Counted from the stretch's first letter, positions 16,690 through 26,181 are shown. The stretch is 64,000 bases of DNA from Maribacter sp. 1_MG-2023 (GCF_030547005.1 NZ_JAUOPN010000017.1:1-64000); one strand, 5' to 3'. Notes: generated by a model from the sequence alone, not told the origin. Made by a program: numbers and translations.

Positions 16690-17262
16690 ATGAGAAAATT
16701 TATCGCCGTAGTTGCCATTTTTAGTTTATTTACCACCATTGGATTCGCTCAAGAATTTAGAGGGTTAGATAAGAGTCCGTTAGACAGAGTCTATTTACCA
16801 GACCATTTTGCCCATGACATAAAATTTGCTCCAGAAAGAAATCTTCCTGATTCTCCTGTATTAAGAATTGATTACAGTAGACCACAGAAAAACGGTAGAG
16901 AAGTTTTTGGAGGGATGGTTAAGTTTAATGAAATATGGCGTCTTGGTGCTAATGAAGCTACAGAGATTAAAGTGTATAAGGATGTAAAAATAAAAGGTAG
17001 ACTACTTAAAAAGGGTACATATACTATGTATGCAATACCTACAGAAGAACAATGGACTATCATTTTCAATACCGCTATAGATCACTGGGGTCATTACAGC
17101 TACGATGAAAATAATGATGTATTAAGAATAAGTGCTCATGTTTTAAAAAACCAGCAGCCAGTTGAAGAATTTTCGATTCAATTTGATGATTTAGAAGAAG
17201 GTATTGGTGTGATGTATATTGCATGGGACATGGACAGAGTAGAATTGACTATAAGTTATTAA
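16690..17262 (+). CDS. secreted DUF2911 protein
   Basis: 190 residues with a signal peptide ending GFAQ (residue 21). The whole mature chain is a DUF2911 domain: RIDYSRPQKNGREVFGG, VKFNEIWRLGANEATEI, LKKGTYTMYAIPTEEQWTI, and a closing WDMDRVELTI. The domain is abundant in Bacteroidota, is beta-sandwich-like and has no known function. It ends 18 bases before the AraC-type regulator, so the two may be read together. Confidence 0.87.
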   Translation: MRKFIAVVAIFSLFTTIGFAQEFRGLDKSPLDRVYLPDHFAHDIKFAPERNLPDSPVLRIDYSRPQKNGREVFGGMVKFNEIWRLGANEATEIKVYKDVKIKGRLLKKGTYTMYAIPTEEQWTIIFNTAIDHWGHYSYDENNDVLRISAHVLKNQQPVEEFSIQFDDLEEGIGVMYIAWDMDRVELTISY

Positions 17263-17280
17263 AATTCTATTATATAAAGT

Positions 17281-18147
17281 TTGAAAAACATACCCAACAT
17301 ATCATTTCAAGGTTCAGAAGACAGTAGTAATTTTGAATGTTTGGTCTTGAATGAATTCTTTGAAAGGATGCCAGATATTAAAGATCACGACCCTACATTG
17401 CCACATAGAATAGACTTTTTTGCACTTTTAATAGTTTCTAATGGTTTTGGCACTCATAATGTGGATTTAGAAGAATATTCTTTGGTCAAGGGCTCTGTGC
17501 TTAAAATTGCGAAAGGGCAAATTCATAATTTTCAAAAAAATGCCAAGTACGAAGGTTTTCTACTCATCTTTACCGAAGAGCTTGTCATGAACTATTTTTC
17601 AAAATCTTCTATATGCATTATCTCCCATTTATATAATTATCATATTACCAGCCCAATTTCGAATAACATCACATTAAACGAGAATTTTCTAACTGAATTA
17701 AGTAAAGAGCTTAGAAGTGAAAATAGTTTCGCCAAAATTAATATTATAGCAACTTTACTAAATCTTTATTTATTAAGACTAGAGCGCTTCTCGAACATAA
17801 ATTCTGAAGAATTAAGCAATTCTAAAAATTATTCACTGTTCATTAAATTTAAAAATTTAGTCGAATCAACCTATAGTCAAACAAGAAATGTTAAAGACTA
17901 TGCTGAATTACTTACCATAACTACCAAACATTTAAATGAAGCGGTTAAAGACTACACATTAAACACTGCTAAATCATTTATTGATAATTACGTTATTTTA
18001 GAAACAAAACGTGTCATAGTAAGTACTGATAAAAGCTTTAAAGAAATTGCTTTTGAAATCGGATTTGATGAATTGACAAATTTTACCAAATTCTTCAAAA
18101 AAAAAGCAGGTATTTCTCCTAAAGAATTCAGAAATAGTCAGTTGTAA
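17281..18147 (+). CDS. AraC-family transcriptional regulator
   Basis: 288 residues with a TTG start; the first in-frame ATG is 29 codons in and would cut the sensor domain. Residues 1-160 are an AraC-type N-terminal cupin-like ligand domain (GSVLKIAKGQIHNFQKNA). Residues 185-288 hold the two helix-turn-helix motifs: VKDYAELLTITTKHLNEAVK and FKEIAFEIGFDELTNFTKFFKKKAGISPKEFR. It opens the long run of plus-strand small-molecule genes (18.2-31.7 kb) and is the natural candidate for their inducer-responsive activator; that link is inferred from position. Confidence 0.92.
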   Translation: MKNIPNISFQGSEDSSNFECLVLNEFFERMPDIKDHDPTLPHRIDFFALLIVSNGFGTHNVDLEEYSLVKGSVLKIAKGQIHNFQKNAKYEGFLLIFTEELVMNYFSKSSICIISHLYNYHITSPISNNITLNENFLTELSKELRSENSFAKINIIATLLNLYLLRLERFSNINSEELSNSKNYSLFIKFKNLVESTYSQTRNVKDYAELLTITTKHLNEAVKDYTLNTAKSFIDNYVILETKRVIVSTDKSFKEIAFEIGFDELTNFTKFFKKKAGISPKEFRNSQL

Positions 18148-18249
18148 TTTCTAACATTTACCATTCTAAACCTCATATTTACTATCGATTAAGTCTTTGT
18201 ATCCTTAATTTTAAAGTGCTAATTACAAGAACATTTAAAAATTAAAGTT

Positions 18250-19704
18250 ATGAAAATGAAAATATTAGGATTATGCTTTTTTTCAATTGCAGCGGCAAGC
18301 TGTAACAGTGCACCACAACAAGAAAATCATGTATTAGAGGTCACAAGTTTCAATATAAAAACAACAGCTAGTGAACTTGAGTTCAACAAGCTTGATACTG
18401 AAATTGAGGAATCTTTTACTAGTAAACAACCTGGTTATATAAGACGCCAAAGTGGTGTAGATGATCAAGGTAGATATGTTGTATTGGTTTATTGGAAATC
18501 TTTAGCAGATGCAAAAGCCTCTATGGATAAGTTTATGGCAGATGCATCTGTAGCAACCTATGCCAACATGATCGAAGGTTCAACAATGAAGATGTCACGT
18601 TTTACCATAAACGATGAATTTACGGCAAGCATTAGCACCTTTACAGAGGTAATGACCTTTAAAACTAAAGAAGGAACCAATACTGAAGTTTTTAATAAGG
18701 TTAATGATAGAGTCGGCCCAGAATTTAGCGAAAAACAAACTGGCTTTTTACAACGTATTACCGGTAAAAATGACGCTGGTGAACAAGTTGCCCTTGCCTA
18801 TTGGGATACTAAAGCACATTCAGATGCTGTAATTAATGATTTTATGAATGCTGCAGTTGCCAAAAAATTTATGGGCATGATGGATCAGTCAAGTATCGAT
18901 ATGGTTAGGTATCAATCACTTACTTCTTTAAAAAACGTAACGTTATCAAATAAGGATAAAGTAGTTGCTTTGTTAAACAGCTTTAATACAGGAGATCAAA
19001 CTCCGGTTTCTTACATCAATCCAAACAAATACATTCAACATAACTTAGGTGTTGCAGATGGTTTACAAGGTTTTGGAGAATTAATGCAACATGCTCCAGA
19101 AGGTGGATTTAAAGCAAACGTTGTTCGTGCGTTTCAAGATGGCGATTATGTTTTTGCACAAACAGAATATGATTTCTTCGGACCAAAAGCTGCATTTGAT
19201 ATTTTTCGTTTTGAAAACGGATTAATTGTTGAGCACTGGGATAATCTTTTAGAGGTTCAAAAACCAAACCCTAGCGGACATACTCAGTTCGATGGTACAA
19301 CTGCTCTATCAGATTTAGATAAAACAGAAGATAATAAAGCTGTAGTAAGAGCATTTATTGAAGATGTATTATTAGGTCACCAAATGGATAAAGTGGCTAG
19401 CTACATCAATCCTCAAGAATATGTACAACACAACCCTGCAGTTGCAGACGGTCTAGAAGGTTTTGGAGCTGCAATGAAGTACTTCGCAGAAAACGGATTA
19501 GTTATGGAGTATGATAATCTTCATATGGTCTTAGGGCAAGGGAACTTTGTATTAAGTGTTAGTGAAGGAAAATTTGGAAAAGGAGACCATACGGCATATT
19601 ATGATTTGTTCAGACTAGAAGATGGTCTTATCGTAGAACACTGGGATGTTATATCTACCATACCTGCAAAGTCTGATTGGAAAAATACTAATGGTAAATT
19701 TTAA
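18250..19704 (+). CDS. lipoprotein with two ABM-like and two SnoaL-like domains
   Basis: 484 residues. The signal peptide ends in AAASC (Cys19). Two tandem ABM-like domains (antibiotic-biosynthesis-monooxygenase fold) cover about 28-115 and 122-215, each with a GYIRRQSG or GFLQRITG strand and a YW turn. Two tandem NTF2/SnoaL-like domains cover about 230-350 and 360-480, each with YIQHN or YVQHN, VADGLQGFG or VADGLEGFG, and a final FRFENGLIVEHWD or FRLEDGLIVEHWD. ABM and SnoaL folds act on polyketide-like or quinoid substrates without cofactors. Four such domains on a lipid anchor is unusual. The AraC gene precedes it. Confidence 0.82.
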   Translation: MKMKILGLCFFSIAAASCNSAPQQENHVLEVTSFNIKTTASELEFNKLDTEIEESFTSKQPGYIRRQSGVDDQGRYVVLVYWKSLADAKASMDKFMADASVATYANMIEGSTMKMSRFTINDEFTASISTFTEVMTFKTKEGTNTEVFNKVNDRVGPEFSEKQTGFLQRITGKNDAGEQVALAYWDTKAHSDAVINDFMNAAVAKKFMGMMDQSSIDMVRYQSLTSLKNVTLSNKDKVVALLNSFNTGDQTPVSYINPNKYIQHNLGVADGLQGFGELMQHAPEGGFKANVVRAFQDGDYVFAQTEYDFFGPKAAFDIFRFENGLIVEHWDNLLEVQKPNPSGHTQFDGTTALSDLDKTEDNKAVVRAFIEDVLLGHQMDKVASYINPQEYVQHNPAVADGLEGFGAAMKYFAENGLVMEYDNLHMVLGQGNFVLSVSEGKFGKGDHTAYYDLFRLEDGLIVEHWDVISTIPAKSDWKNTNGKF

Positions 19705-19744
19705 ATAAAATCAGGCTTTAATTATTAACTAACAAAAGACATTT

Positions 19745-20755
19745 ATGAAAAATATAAAACTAAAGAGTTATTGTTTATTTTTAATAACAATAGCTGCATC
19801 ATTGGCATCATGTAACAATGATGATGACAATAAATCAATGCCTATTATTGAAAAAGGTACTGGTGTAACTATTAAAAATACGTTTCAAGGTGGAGTCGGA
19901 CCTGCTTTTACCGATGGCGCAGAAGTACCTATCGAAGCATTTTTTCCTGATGCAGATCCAGCCTTATTATCAAGTTCTGGTACGGTCGAAGATGGAGTTG
20001 AATTTCCTGCGTTTCTATTGGGGTTGTACGATGTTGATATTACGAGAAATAGCATTGATTTTAAATTGGTAGCAGAAGAGGGTGACCCTACTTATGGTGA
20101 TTTTTTTAGAACTATCGAAGCAGGAACTTTTGATCGTTATTATTTAACTTTTGATAAGGCTCATAATGTTAAAAGCTTTTCATCTAGTGATGCTTCCGTA
20201 AACCTTAGAATTGATTCTGATAATGTATTAGTTGTTCAGATTGGAGAAGGATTTGTGTTTCAACCTGGAGCCTCATTTTCGATAACTTTAAGTGAAGATT
20301 TGCCAACGACTCCTCAGATTTTAAATGGAGAAAGTATAGCGATTAGAAATACTTTTCAAGGTATCGAAATTACAGATGGCGTTGAAGAAAAAATAGAAGA
20401 CCTGTTTGGAGCTCCTGCTGGATCATTGGAGGCAACAGCCACAGTAATAGAAGGTGTAGAATTCCCAGCCTATTTGTTGGGGCTGTATGATATTGATGTA
20501 GACGAAAATAGTATTGAGTACACTTTGGTAGCACAAGCAGACGACCCTAACTACGGTTCTCTTTTTAGAACTATTGAAGCGGGTTCTTTTGATCGCTATT
20601 ATATCACTTTTGGTCTAGAGCACAATGTAGAAAGCTTTACATCAAGTGATACTGCAGTCAATCTTAGAGTAGATTCCGATACTATTTTAGTTGTAGAAAT
20701 TGGAGAAGGGTTTGTATTTGAACCAGGAGCGTCTTTTACTATTACTTTAAATTAA
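19745..20755 (+). CDS. lipoprotein made of two tandem repeats of an unknown domain
   Basis: 336 residues with lipobox LASC (Cys22) and an acidic NDDDN tail after it, typical of surface-exposed Bacteroidota lipoproteins. The rest is one domain of about 145 residues in two copies (about 38-184 and 192-336): GVEFPAFLLGLYDVDI matches GVEFPAYLLGLYDIDV, LFRTIEAGSFDRYYITF matches FFRTIEAGTFDRYYLTF, and both end IGEGFVF.PGASF.ITL. I do not recognise the family. It starts 40 bases after the ABM/SnoaL gene and is closed by a terminator, so it is likely the last gene of that transcript. Confidence 0.78.
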   Translation: MKNIKLKSYCLFLITIAASLASCNNDDDNKSMPIIEKGTGVTIKNTFQGGVGPAFTDGAEVPIEAFFPDADPALLSSSGTVEDGVEFPAFLLGLYDVDITRNSIDFKLVAEEGDPTYGDFFRTIEAGTFDRYYLTFDKAHNVKSFSSSDASVNLRIDSDNVLVVQIGEGFVFQPGASFSITLSEDLPTTPQILNGESIAIRNTFQGIEITDGVEEKIEDLFGAPAGSLEATATVIEGVEFPAYLLGLYDIDVDENSIEYTLVAQADDPNYGSLFRTIEAGSFDRYYITFGLEHNVESFTSSDTAVNLRVDSDTILVVEIGEGFVFEPGASFTITLN

Positions 20756-20800
20756 ATAGTCTTTTAAAGTAGAAGGTCTAAGCTCTTAGCTTTTCAGCGC

Positions 20801-20839
20801 AAAAAACTCTTGGGTCAAATAGATTTACAAGAGTTTTTT
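20801..20839 (+). terminator. intrinsic terminator
   Basis: Perfect 12-bp stem AAAAAACTCTTG / CAAGAGTTTTTT with a 15-base loop and a T run. It ends the unit that contains the duplicated lipoprotein. Confidence 0.88.
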
Positions 20840-20925
20840 GTGTTTTTAGAAACTTCTAGTTTTCAATTGTATAGAAATTATTGAGCAATATCGATTAAAT
20901 TATAAATGTCTAAAAACCAAAGATT

Positions 20926-21315
20926 ATGACAAACCATGTTACTAGTTCAATACCAAAGTGGATAAAGATTTATTTGTGGATAACAGCATTCATTACCATA
21001 TCTGCAAGCTTGGCAGGTTATTTTAAACCAGATGCTTTACTAGAAACCTGGGAGGCACTTTTAGCCACAGGAGCACTTTCTCTTGCTGGTCCGTTAGGGC
21101 TTTTTCTCTCTAGAAATGTTGCAACAGCTGTGGTAACGGCTTTTGCATTAGTAAAAAACAACCATTCGATGATTAAGCTAGTGTTGTTACTAAGAATAGT
21201 TAGCGACGGATTTGATCTTATAAATAATTTAATTGCCGGCAATATGCCAGTTGCTATTATGGGTGGTGTAATGTGCTTAATTGAAATTTTTGCTTTTACA
21301 AAAATAAAATCATAA
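20926..21315 (+). CDS. small four-helix membrane protein
   Basis: 129 residues with four predicted membrane helices (about 12-32, 45-62, 68-82 and 105-125) and short loops. There are no catalytic motifs. It has the size and helix pattern of DoxX- or DUF4345-like proteins, but a family cannot be assigned by eye. It lies 72 bases before the GMC oxidoreductase gene on the same strand with no terminator between, which suggests co-expression. Confidence 0.7.
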   Translation: MTNHVTSSIPKWIKIYLWITAFITISASLAGYFKPDALLETWEALLATGALSLAGPLGLFLSRNVATAVVTAFALVKNNHSMIKLVLLLRIVSDGFDLINNLIAGNMPVAIMGGVMCLIEIFAFTKIKS

Positions 21316-21387
21316 TGGCCTGAAGATTAAAAATTTTTAAAAGAAGGTATTAGAATCATCTTCTTCTAACTCTAAAAAGAACATTTT

Positions 21388-22968
21388 ATGGAAAATGCAT
21401 ATGATTATATAGTTGTTGGTGGCGGTACTGCAGGTCCTGTTGTGGCAACACGTTTAACAGAAAATCCAGAAAATTCGGTAGTGATATTGGAAGCTGGAAA
21501 AGAAAATGTAAAAGAAGCCATGAACTACGTCAACGGCGTAGGTCAAATGTGGGCAGAAGATACCAACTGGGGCTTTATGTCTACAGCCCAAAAAGGACTA
21601 AACGGACGTCAACTCATGCAACCACGTGGTAAAGTAATGGGTGGTTCGGCCGCTATAAACATAGGTTCATGGTCAAGAGGTACTGCTGCTAATTATAACA
21701 GTTGGAATCTTGCTGATTGGGATTGGAACACTTTATTAAAATGGTATCTAAAAATTGAGGATAGTGACCGCGGAGCAAATGAATATAGAGGTGTTGATGG
21801 TCCTATGAAATTAGAGACCACACCAGAAGGCACCTATATGACACAAGTCTTTAAACAGGCTTGTATAGAGCTAGGTCTAGGAACAACAGAAGACCTTAAC
21901 GCGAAAAATAATGAAGGGTTTGATGTTTGGCAGTGTATTTATAAAAATGGAACAAGGCATAATACCATTCACAATTATCTAAATGGCGCTCGATTACGTT
22001 CAAATCTGTCCATAGAAACAGAAGCCTTCGTTTCTAAGGTAATCATTGAAAAAGGCAAGGCAGTTGGCGTAGAATATTTTAAAGATGGGGCGTATCATAC
22101 TATCAAAGCGAATAAAGAAGTGATATTGTGTACCGGTACTTTCGCTACACCAAAAATATTAATGTTATCGGGCATTGGTCCTGCTGAGTATTTAAAAAGT
22201 TTAAATATCGAAGTTCATAAAGATTTGCCAGGTGTTGGTGAAAATCTTGCTGATCACTTACGTACAGATATAGGCGTAACAGCACCTGACGGAGTCGGAG
22301 TTTCTCTGCGAGCAAATCCTGAAGACCCAAAACAACTAGAAGAATGGAGAAAGACAGGCTACGGTCCGCTATCGGTTTTAGAAAATACCAGTGCCTCGTT
22401 TTTTAAGTCATCACCAGATGTACCCGTTGCCGATTTAGAAATGATGTTCAATATAAATGCTCCCGTAGAATGGGGTAAAGAACCACCAAAAAATGCTGGT
22501 TATCATATTGATATAGGGTTGGTGCAACCTCAAAGCAAAGGTACTCTGCGCCTAGCATCGGCTGATCCAAAAGACACTATTTTAATAAATCCGAATTATC
22601 TGTCAAACGAAAATGATTTGCATATTTATATTAAGGGAATTAGAAGAGCATTATCGTTTTTTAAGTCAAAGGCTCTTAAACCGTTTACCGATGAAAGTAC
22701 CATTACTTTAAGTGTAGATTCAACTGATGCAGAAATTGAGGCATATATCAGAAACAGGGCAGAATCTATTTATCATCCGGTAGGTACTGCAAAAATGGGT
22801 GGTGATGATGATCCAATGGCTGTTGTAAATACGAAACTTCAAGTAAGGGGTATTCAAAATTTAAGAATAGCCGATGCATCTGTAATTCCAAATCTTATTA
22901 GTGGACATACCATGGCGCCTACAGTATTAGTAGCCGAAAGAGCAGCAGATTTTATTAAAAATGCTTAA
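21388..22968 (+). CDS. GMC-family FAD-dependent oxidoreductase
   Basis: 526 residues, no signal peptide. The dinucleotide-binding fold starts at residue 6 (IVVGGGTAGPVVATRLTE). GMC signature 1 is PRGKVMGGSAAINIGSWSRG; signature 2 is GTFATPKILMLSGIGP; GVGENLADHL follows. The catalytic pair is the His of YHPVGTAKMGG and the His of SGHTMAPTVLVAERAADFI. It oxidises an alcohol with FAD, like choline or aryl-alcohol dehydrogenases. The next gene, an MBL-fold hydrolase, starts 12 bases later and should share its transcript. Confidence 0.93.
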   Translation: MENAYDYIVVGGGTAGPVVATRLTENPENSVVILEAGKENVKEAMNYVNGVGQMWAEDTNWGFMSTAQKGLNGRQLMQPRGKVMGGSAAINIGSWSRGTAANYNSWNLADWDWNTLLKWYLKIEDSDRGANEYRGVDGPMKLETTPEGTYMTQVFKQACIELGLGTTEDLNAKNNEGFDVWQCIYKNGTRHNTIHNYLNGARLRSNLSIETEAFVSKVIIEKGKAVGVEYFKDGAYHTIKANKEVILCTGTFATPKILMLSGIGPAEYLKSLNIEVHKDLPGVGENLADHLRTDIGVTAPDGVGVSLRANPEDPKQLEEWRKTGYGPLSVLENTSASFFKSSPDVPVADLEMMFNINAPVEWGKEPPKNAGYHIDIGLVQPQSKGTLRLASADPKDTILINPNYLSNENDLHIYIKGIRRALSFFKSKALKPFTDESTITLSVDSTDAEIEAYIRNRAESIYHPVGTAKMGGDDDPMAVVNTKLQVRGIQNLRIADASVIPNLISGHTMAPTVLVAERAADFIKNA

Positions 22969-22979
22969 ATCTGAGAACT

Positions 22980-23990
22980 ATGAAAATCATACAATTCGCT
23001 TTTTTTTGTTTGTTGCTGTTTAGCGCTAAATTGTTTGCCCAAGAAATAGATGCGCAAATAAAAAGTGATGTGCTTACCAAGTATAGTACTAGAGATTATG
23101 TATTTACACCATTGCCTGAACGTGGATATAACTATTTCAAAGTCGCTAAAGATACCTATTCTGTTCATAATGATTTTGATAGTATGGTCTTCTTCATTAC
23201 TAAAATTGGTGTTGTAGTAGTAGACCCTAAACCTGCCTTATCACAAACGGTCATTGAAGTAATAAAAGAGGTCACCGACAAACCTATTACACATGTGGTA
23301 TATTCTCATCATCATAGAGATCACTCACAAGGTGCGTATTTATTTCCTGATTCTGCTGAGCTTATTGCGCATAAAAAAGTAGCTGAGTTTATGGCAATTG
23401 CCAATGACCCAATGCGTCCGGCTCCTGATGTTAATTGGACAGATAGTTTTACACTTACAACAGGCGGATTCACTTTAGAGATGAAAGATTTGGGTAGAAA
23501 TTGGCATTCACAACAAGATGTTATTATGTACGCACCAAAACAAAAAATCTTGATTGCTATAGATATGTTTCATCCAGATGCAGCTCCTTGGATTCATTTT
23601 GGGGAGTCTTCAGATCCTATGTTTGCATTTGGTCTTCCCGATTTATTGCTAACTACCTATGACTTAGATTTTGTAGTAGTCGGGCATGAAAAAATAATCG
23701 GTACAAAAGCACATATGGAAAAGTATAGTGCATTGCTTGTAGATATGAAGAATATATTGATAGAGACGGTAAAATCTCCTGTTTATCAAGTGTTGGCTGA
23801 ACAAACCGATAAACGATACGCTGAGTTTGAAGTGCATTATAAATACAAGGCAGGTATTACGTCTGCAATGAATTTATGTGCCCAAAAACTAATAGACAGC
23901 GATTGGTCTGAAAAACTGCGGAATATCGAGCTGAACGCGGCAGAAAATTTTCAAACCATGTTTATGCACATAATCGTTTTAGATCCTTAA
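22980..23990 (+). CDS. secreted MBL-fold metallo-hydrolase
   Basis: 336 residues with a signal peptide ending KLFAQ (residue 21). The metallo-beta-lactamase fold carries the zinc motif in VVYSHHHRDHSQGAYLF, a later His in LGRNWHSQQDV, Asp in AIDMFHPDAAP, and the last His in VVVGHEKIIG. The C-terminal third has a helical extension. Relatives include lactonases and quinoprotein-associated hydrolases. It is paired with the GMC oxidoreductase, so an exported oxidation product such as a lactone is a reasonable guess at the substrate, but only a guess. Confidence 0.9.
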   Translation: MKIIQFAFFCLLLFSAKLFAQEIDAQIKSDVLTKYSTRDYVFTPLPERGYNYFKVAKDTYSVHNDFDSMVFFITKIGVVVVDPKPALSQTVIEVIKEVTDKPITHVVYSHHHRDHSQGAYLFPDSAELIAHKKVAEFMAIANDPMRPAPDVNWTDSFTLTTGGFTLEMKDLGRNWHSQQDVIMYAPKQKILIAIDMFHPDAAPWIHFGESSDPMFAFGLPDLLLTTYDLDFVVVGHEKIIGTKAHMEKYSALLVDMKNILIETVKSPVYQVLAEQTDKRYAEFEVHYKYKAGITSAMNLCAQKLIDSDWSEKLRNIELNAAENFQTMFMHIIVLDP

Positions 23991-24036
23991 TCGTTAATTC
24001 TTAATAATAAAGAAATCACTTAAAACAATAAATAAA

Positions 24037-24786
24037 ATGAATTTTATAGAAATGGTTATTGCGAATGAATACTCAACTATTCTAGAACAGTTAACTGACG
24101 ACGTGCAATTAAATTTGCAAACCGTGGGCACGATTATAGGAAAAGATAAGAGTCTTGAACTTTTGATAAAACAAAACGACTATCTTAAAAATGAAATACA
24201 AGAAGTTAAAATTTTCAGACAGTTCGAAGATGATGATCAATTAGTTATAGAGTATGACATTTTACTAAAAAATACATTCGATTTACCTTTGGTAGCTGTT
24301 ATAACAAAAAACGGTGCAAAATTCAATAGCATACGAACTTATCATTCCGTTTATCCACTTACCGAAGGTCATATTTTCAGAGCCTTTATATTCGACAAGT
24401 TGATACCCTTGATTGAACCAACGGAGGTGGTTCATTATTTTGAAGCAATTAGTAATGGATCTGTAGAGAAAACCATGCAGACCTTATCATTTGAAGACGA
24501 TGTGTATTTTAGAGAGCCTGCCGGTTGGCGTTGGAACCATAAGACAAAAGCAGGACTTCATGAACATTTTGAACATTTTTTTGCTGATGGTGGTGTACCC
24601 TTAAAATTCCATAATTACATATTTGATAAAAACAAAGGAAGTTTTGCAGGAGAATATACTTGCGATGTTTGGGGCAGTGCGACTTTTAAGCCACAGGCAG
24701 GCATTTCAATTTATGATATTAACAAAGAAACTGGTAAAATAAAGGCTATTCGTGTTTACGACAATGTTGATACTAGTTACGTATAA
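24037..24786 (+). CDS. double NTF2-like domain protein
   Basis: 249 residues, cytoplasmic. Two NTF2-like halves are visible: about 1-110 (VIANEYSTILEQLTDDVQLNL ... YHSVYPL) and about 128-245 (EVVHYFEAISNGSVEKTMQTLS, FREPAGWRW, GLHEHFEHFF, ending KIKAIRVYDNVD). NTF2-like pockets serve as isomerases, cyclases or ligand binders; no catalytic residue can be named. It sits between the MBL hydrolase and the SnoaL lipoprotein genes, in a region unusually rich in this fold. Confidence 0.75.
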   Translation: MNFIEMVIANEYSTILEQLTDDVQLNLQTVGTIIGKDKSLELLIKQNDYLKNEIQEVKIFRQFEDDDQLVIEYDILLKNTFDLPLVAVITKNGAKFNSIRTYHSVYPLTEGHIFRAFIFDKLIPLIEPTEVVHYFEAISNGSVEKTMQTLSFEDDVYFREPAGWRWNHKTKAGLHEHFEHFFADGGVPLKFHNYIFDKNKGSFAGEYTCDVWGSATFKPQAGISIYDINKETGKIKAIRVYDNVDTSYV

Positions 24787-24859
24787 TTTCATTTTAAGCA
24801 GAACCAATCTAAAATTCAAGTATTTATCAATTTAATTGAAAATAATAGATAGAATAAGA

Positions 24860-25013
24860 ATGTCAATTAGGTTATTTTTTTGGCAGCTTTTTAGCTTTTT
24901 TTGGAGTATTCGTAATAGAATTTTTTGACATGTTCGGTACTACAGCTTCTGGTGCCTTGGGTTTGCCCTCATTGACTATAAACTACTTTTTATTATACAG
25001 TGGTTTTGGTTAA
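24860..25013 (+). pseudogene. frameshifted small membrane protein
   Basis: The ATG frame opens MSIRLFF and then runs into the T7 tract at 24875-24881. Removing one T joins it to an open frame reading GSFLAFFGVFVIEFFDMFG and ending LLYSGFG-stop, giving a coherent 50-residue hydrophobic protein. As written, the reading frame stops after about 22 codons. Decay, a homopolymer sequencing error or transcriptional slippage would all explain it. I do not recognise the family. It fills most of the 306-bp gap between the NTF2-like and SnoaL genes. Confidence 0.4.
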
Positions 25014-25092
25014 AAGGAAAATGAAAATAATAATTCCTAACAGCTTATATGTTATTGGCTCACATCAATTATTAACTTAAAAATCAGCAAAA

Positions 25093-26040
25093 ATGCGCAA
25101 TGAAAGAATAGTAAAGAATATTTTAACGATGGCTATCATTTTGGTTTTATCGTCTTGTAATTCAAATAAAAGTATTGGTAAGCAATCTACGACCACTTGT
25201 GAAATAGATACTACTTATATATCAGAAAAGGGTCATCAATTCGGTGATCGCTCACGTTCTGCATTAACTGCAATATTCAAAACTGCCAAGTCAAATGATT
25301 TTGAAGCATTTATGAATATCGCTTCAGACCCCTACATTCAACATAGTCCAGATTTGCCTGATGGATGGGAGCCCGTTTGGAAATTAACCACTGAAAGACC
25401 TGCAGGTTTTTCATCTAAAAAAATAGAATGGCTCGGTACGGACGGACTTCTAGATAACGGTAATTTTTTAGTAATGCTTAGAGAGGTAAATCGTGGCGAT
25501 GGAACTCCAAAGAGTAAAATCGTAGATATTATGCGTTTTGATAATGAAGGTAAATATGCCGAACATTGGGATATTCGTCAGCCGCTCTCAGATAAAACTG
25601 CTTCTGGACATTCAGAAACAGGTACAACGGGAAAATTCGAAGAAAACCCTGTTAACTATTCTGAAAAGCAAGAAGAAATGAACAAAAAAACGGCAGTTAA
25701 ATTTCTGAACAGAGCATTCAATAAAGGTGCGCTTGATAAAGCTTTAGATGCCATGGTATATGAAGGATATATTCAACACAATCCGATGATTGCCGATGGT
25801 ATTGCTCCTGTAAAAGAAATTTTTAAAAGCGGAAAAATTCCTGCGCTTTGCTATGATATTAAATATGTTTTAGCTCAAAATGATATCGTAGTAGTGTATT
25901 CAAAAGTGACTTCAAATGCAGGTGTAACTGCTGTTGTAGATATTTTACGAATTAGGGACGGTAAACTTGTTGAACACTGGGACGTTGTAGAACCCGTACA
26001 TGCCGATAAAGATATGCCACATAAAAATGGTATGTTTTAG
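25093..26040 (+). CDS. lipoprotein with two SnoaL-like domains
   Basis: 315 residues. Signal peptide with lipobox VLSSC (Cys22). Two NTF2/SnoaL-like domains: about 45-165 (YIQHSPDLPDG ... EHWDIRQP) and about 195-310 (EGYIQHNPMIADGIAP ... LVEHWDVVEPVH). The sequence motifs closely match the two C-terminal domains of the lipoprotein at 18250-19704, so the genes are paralogues within one locus. SnoaL folds catalyse aldol cyclisation or hydrolysis of polyketides, or act as binders. The actual ligand is unknown. Confidence 0.83.
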   Translation: MRNERIVKNILTMAIILVLSSCNSNKSIGKQSTTTCEIDTTYISEKGHQFGDRSRSALTAIFKTAKSNDFEAFMNIASDPYIQHSPDLPDGWEPVWKLTTERPAGFSSKKIEWLGTDGLLDNGNFLVMLREVNRGDGTPKSKIVDIMRFDNEGKYAEHWDIRQPLSDKTASGHSETGTTGKFEENPVNYSEKQEEMNKKTAVKFLNRAFNKGALDKALDAMVYEGYIQHNPMIADGIAPVKEIFKSGKIPALCYDIKYVLAQNDIVVVYSKVTSNAGVTAVVDILRIRDGKLVEHWDVVEPVHADKDMPHKNGMF

Positions 26041-26144
26041 AAAACAAAAGCTACCCTTAATTTTTAATAAAATTAAATGATTAGCTTTTTAAGATATATC
26101 AATCAAGGTCAAATATTTAAAAGTCCTAATAATAATAATAATAA

Positions 26145-26164
26145 TAGCTAAAGAAGTTTAGCTA
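26145..26164 (+). promoter_or_regulatory. hairpin before a TTG-start gene
   Basis: Perfect 8-bp stem TAGCTAAA / TTTAGCTA with a GAAG loop, preceded by six AAT units (26128-26145), ending 17 bases before the TTG start of the methyltransferase. There is no T tract, so it is not a terminator. It could affect translation initiation. Confidence 0.4.
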
Positions 26165-26181
26165 AATAAAATCATTTCTAG

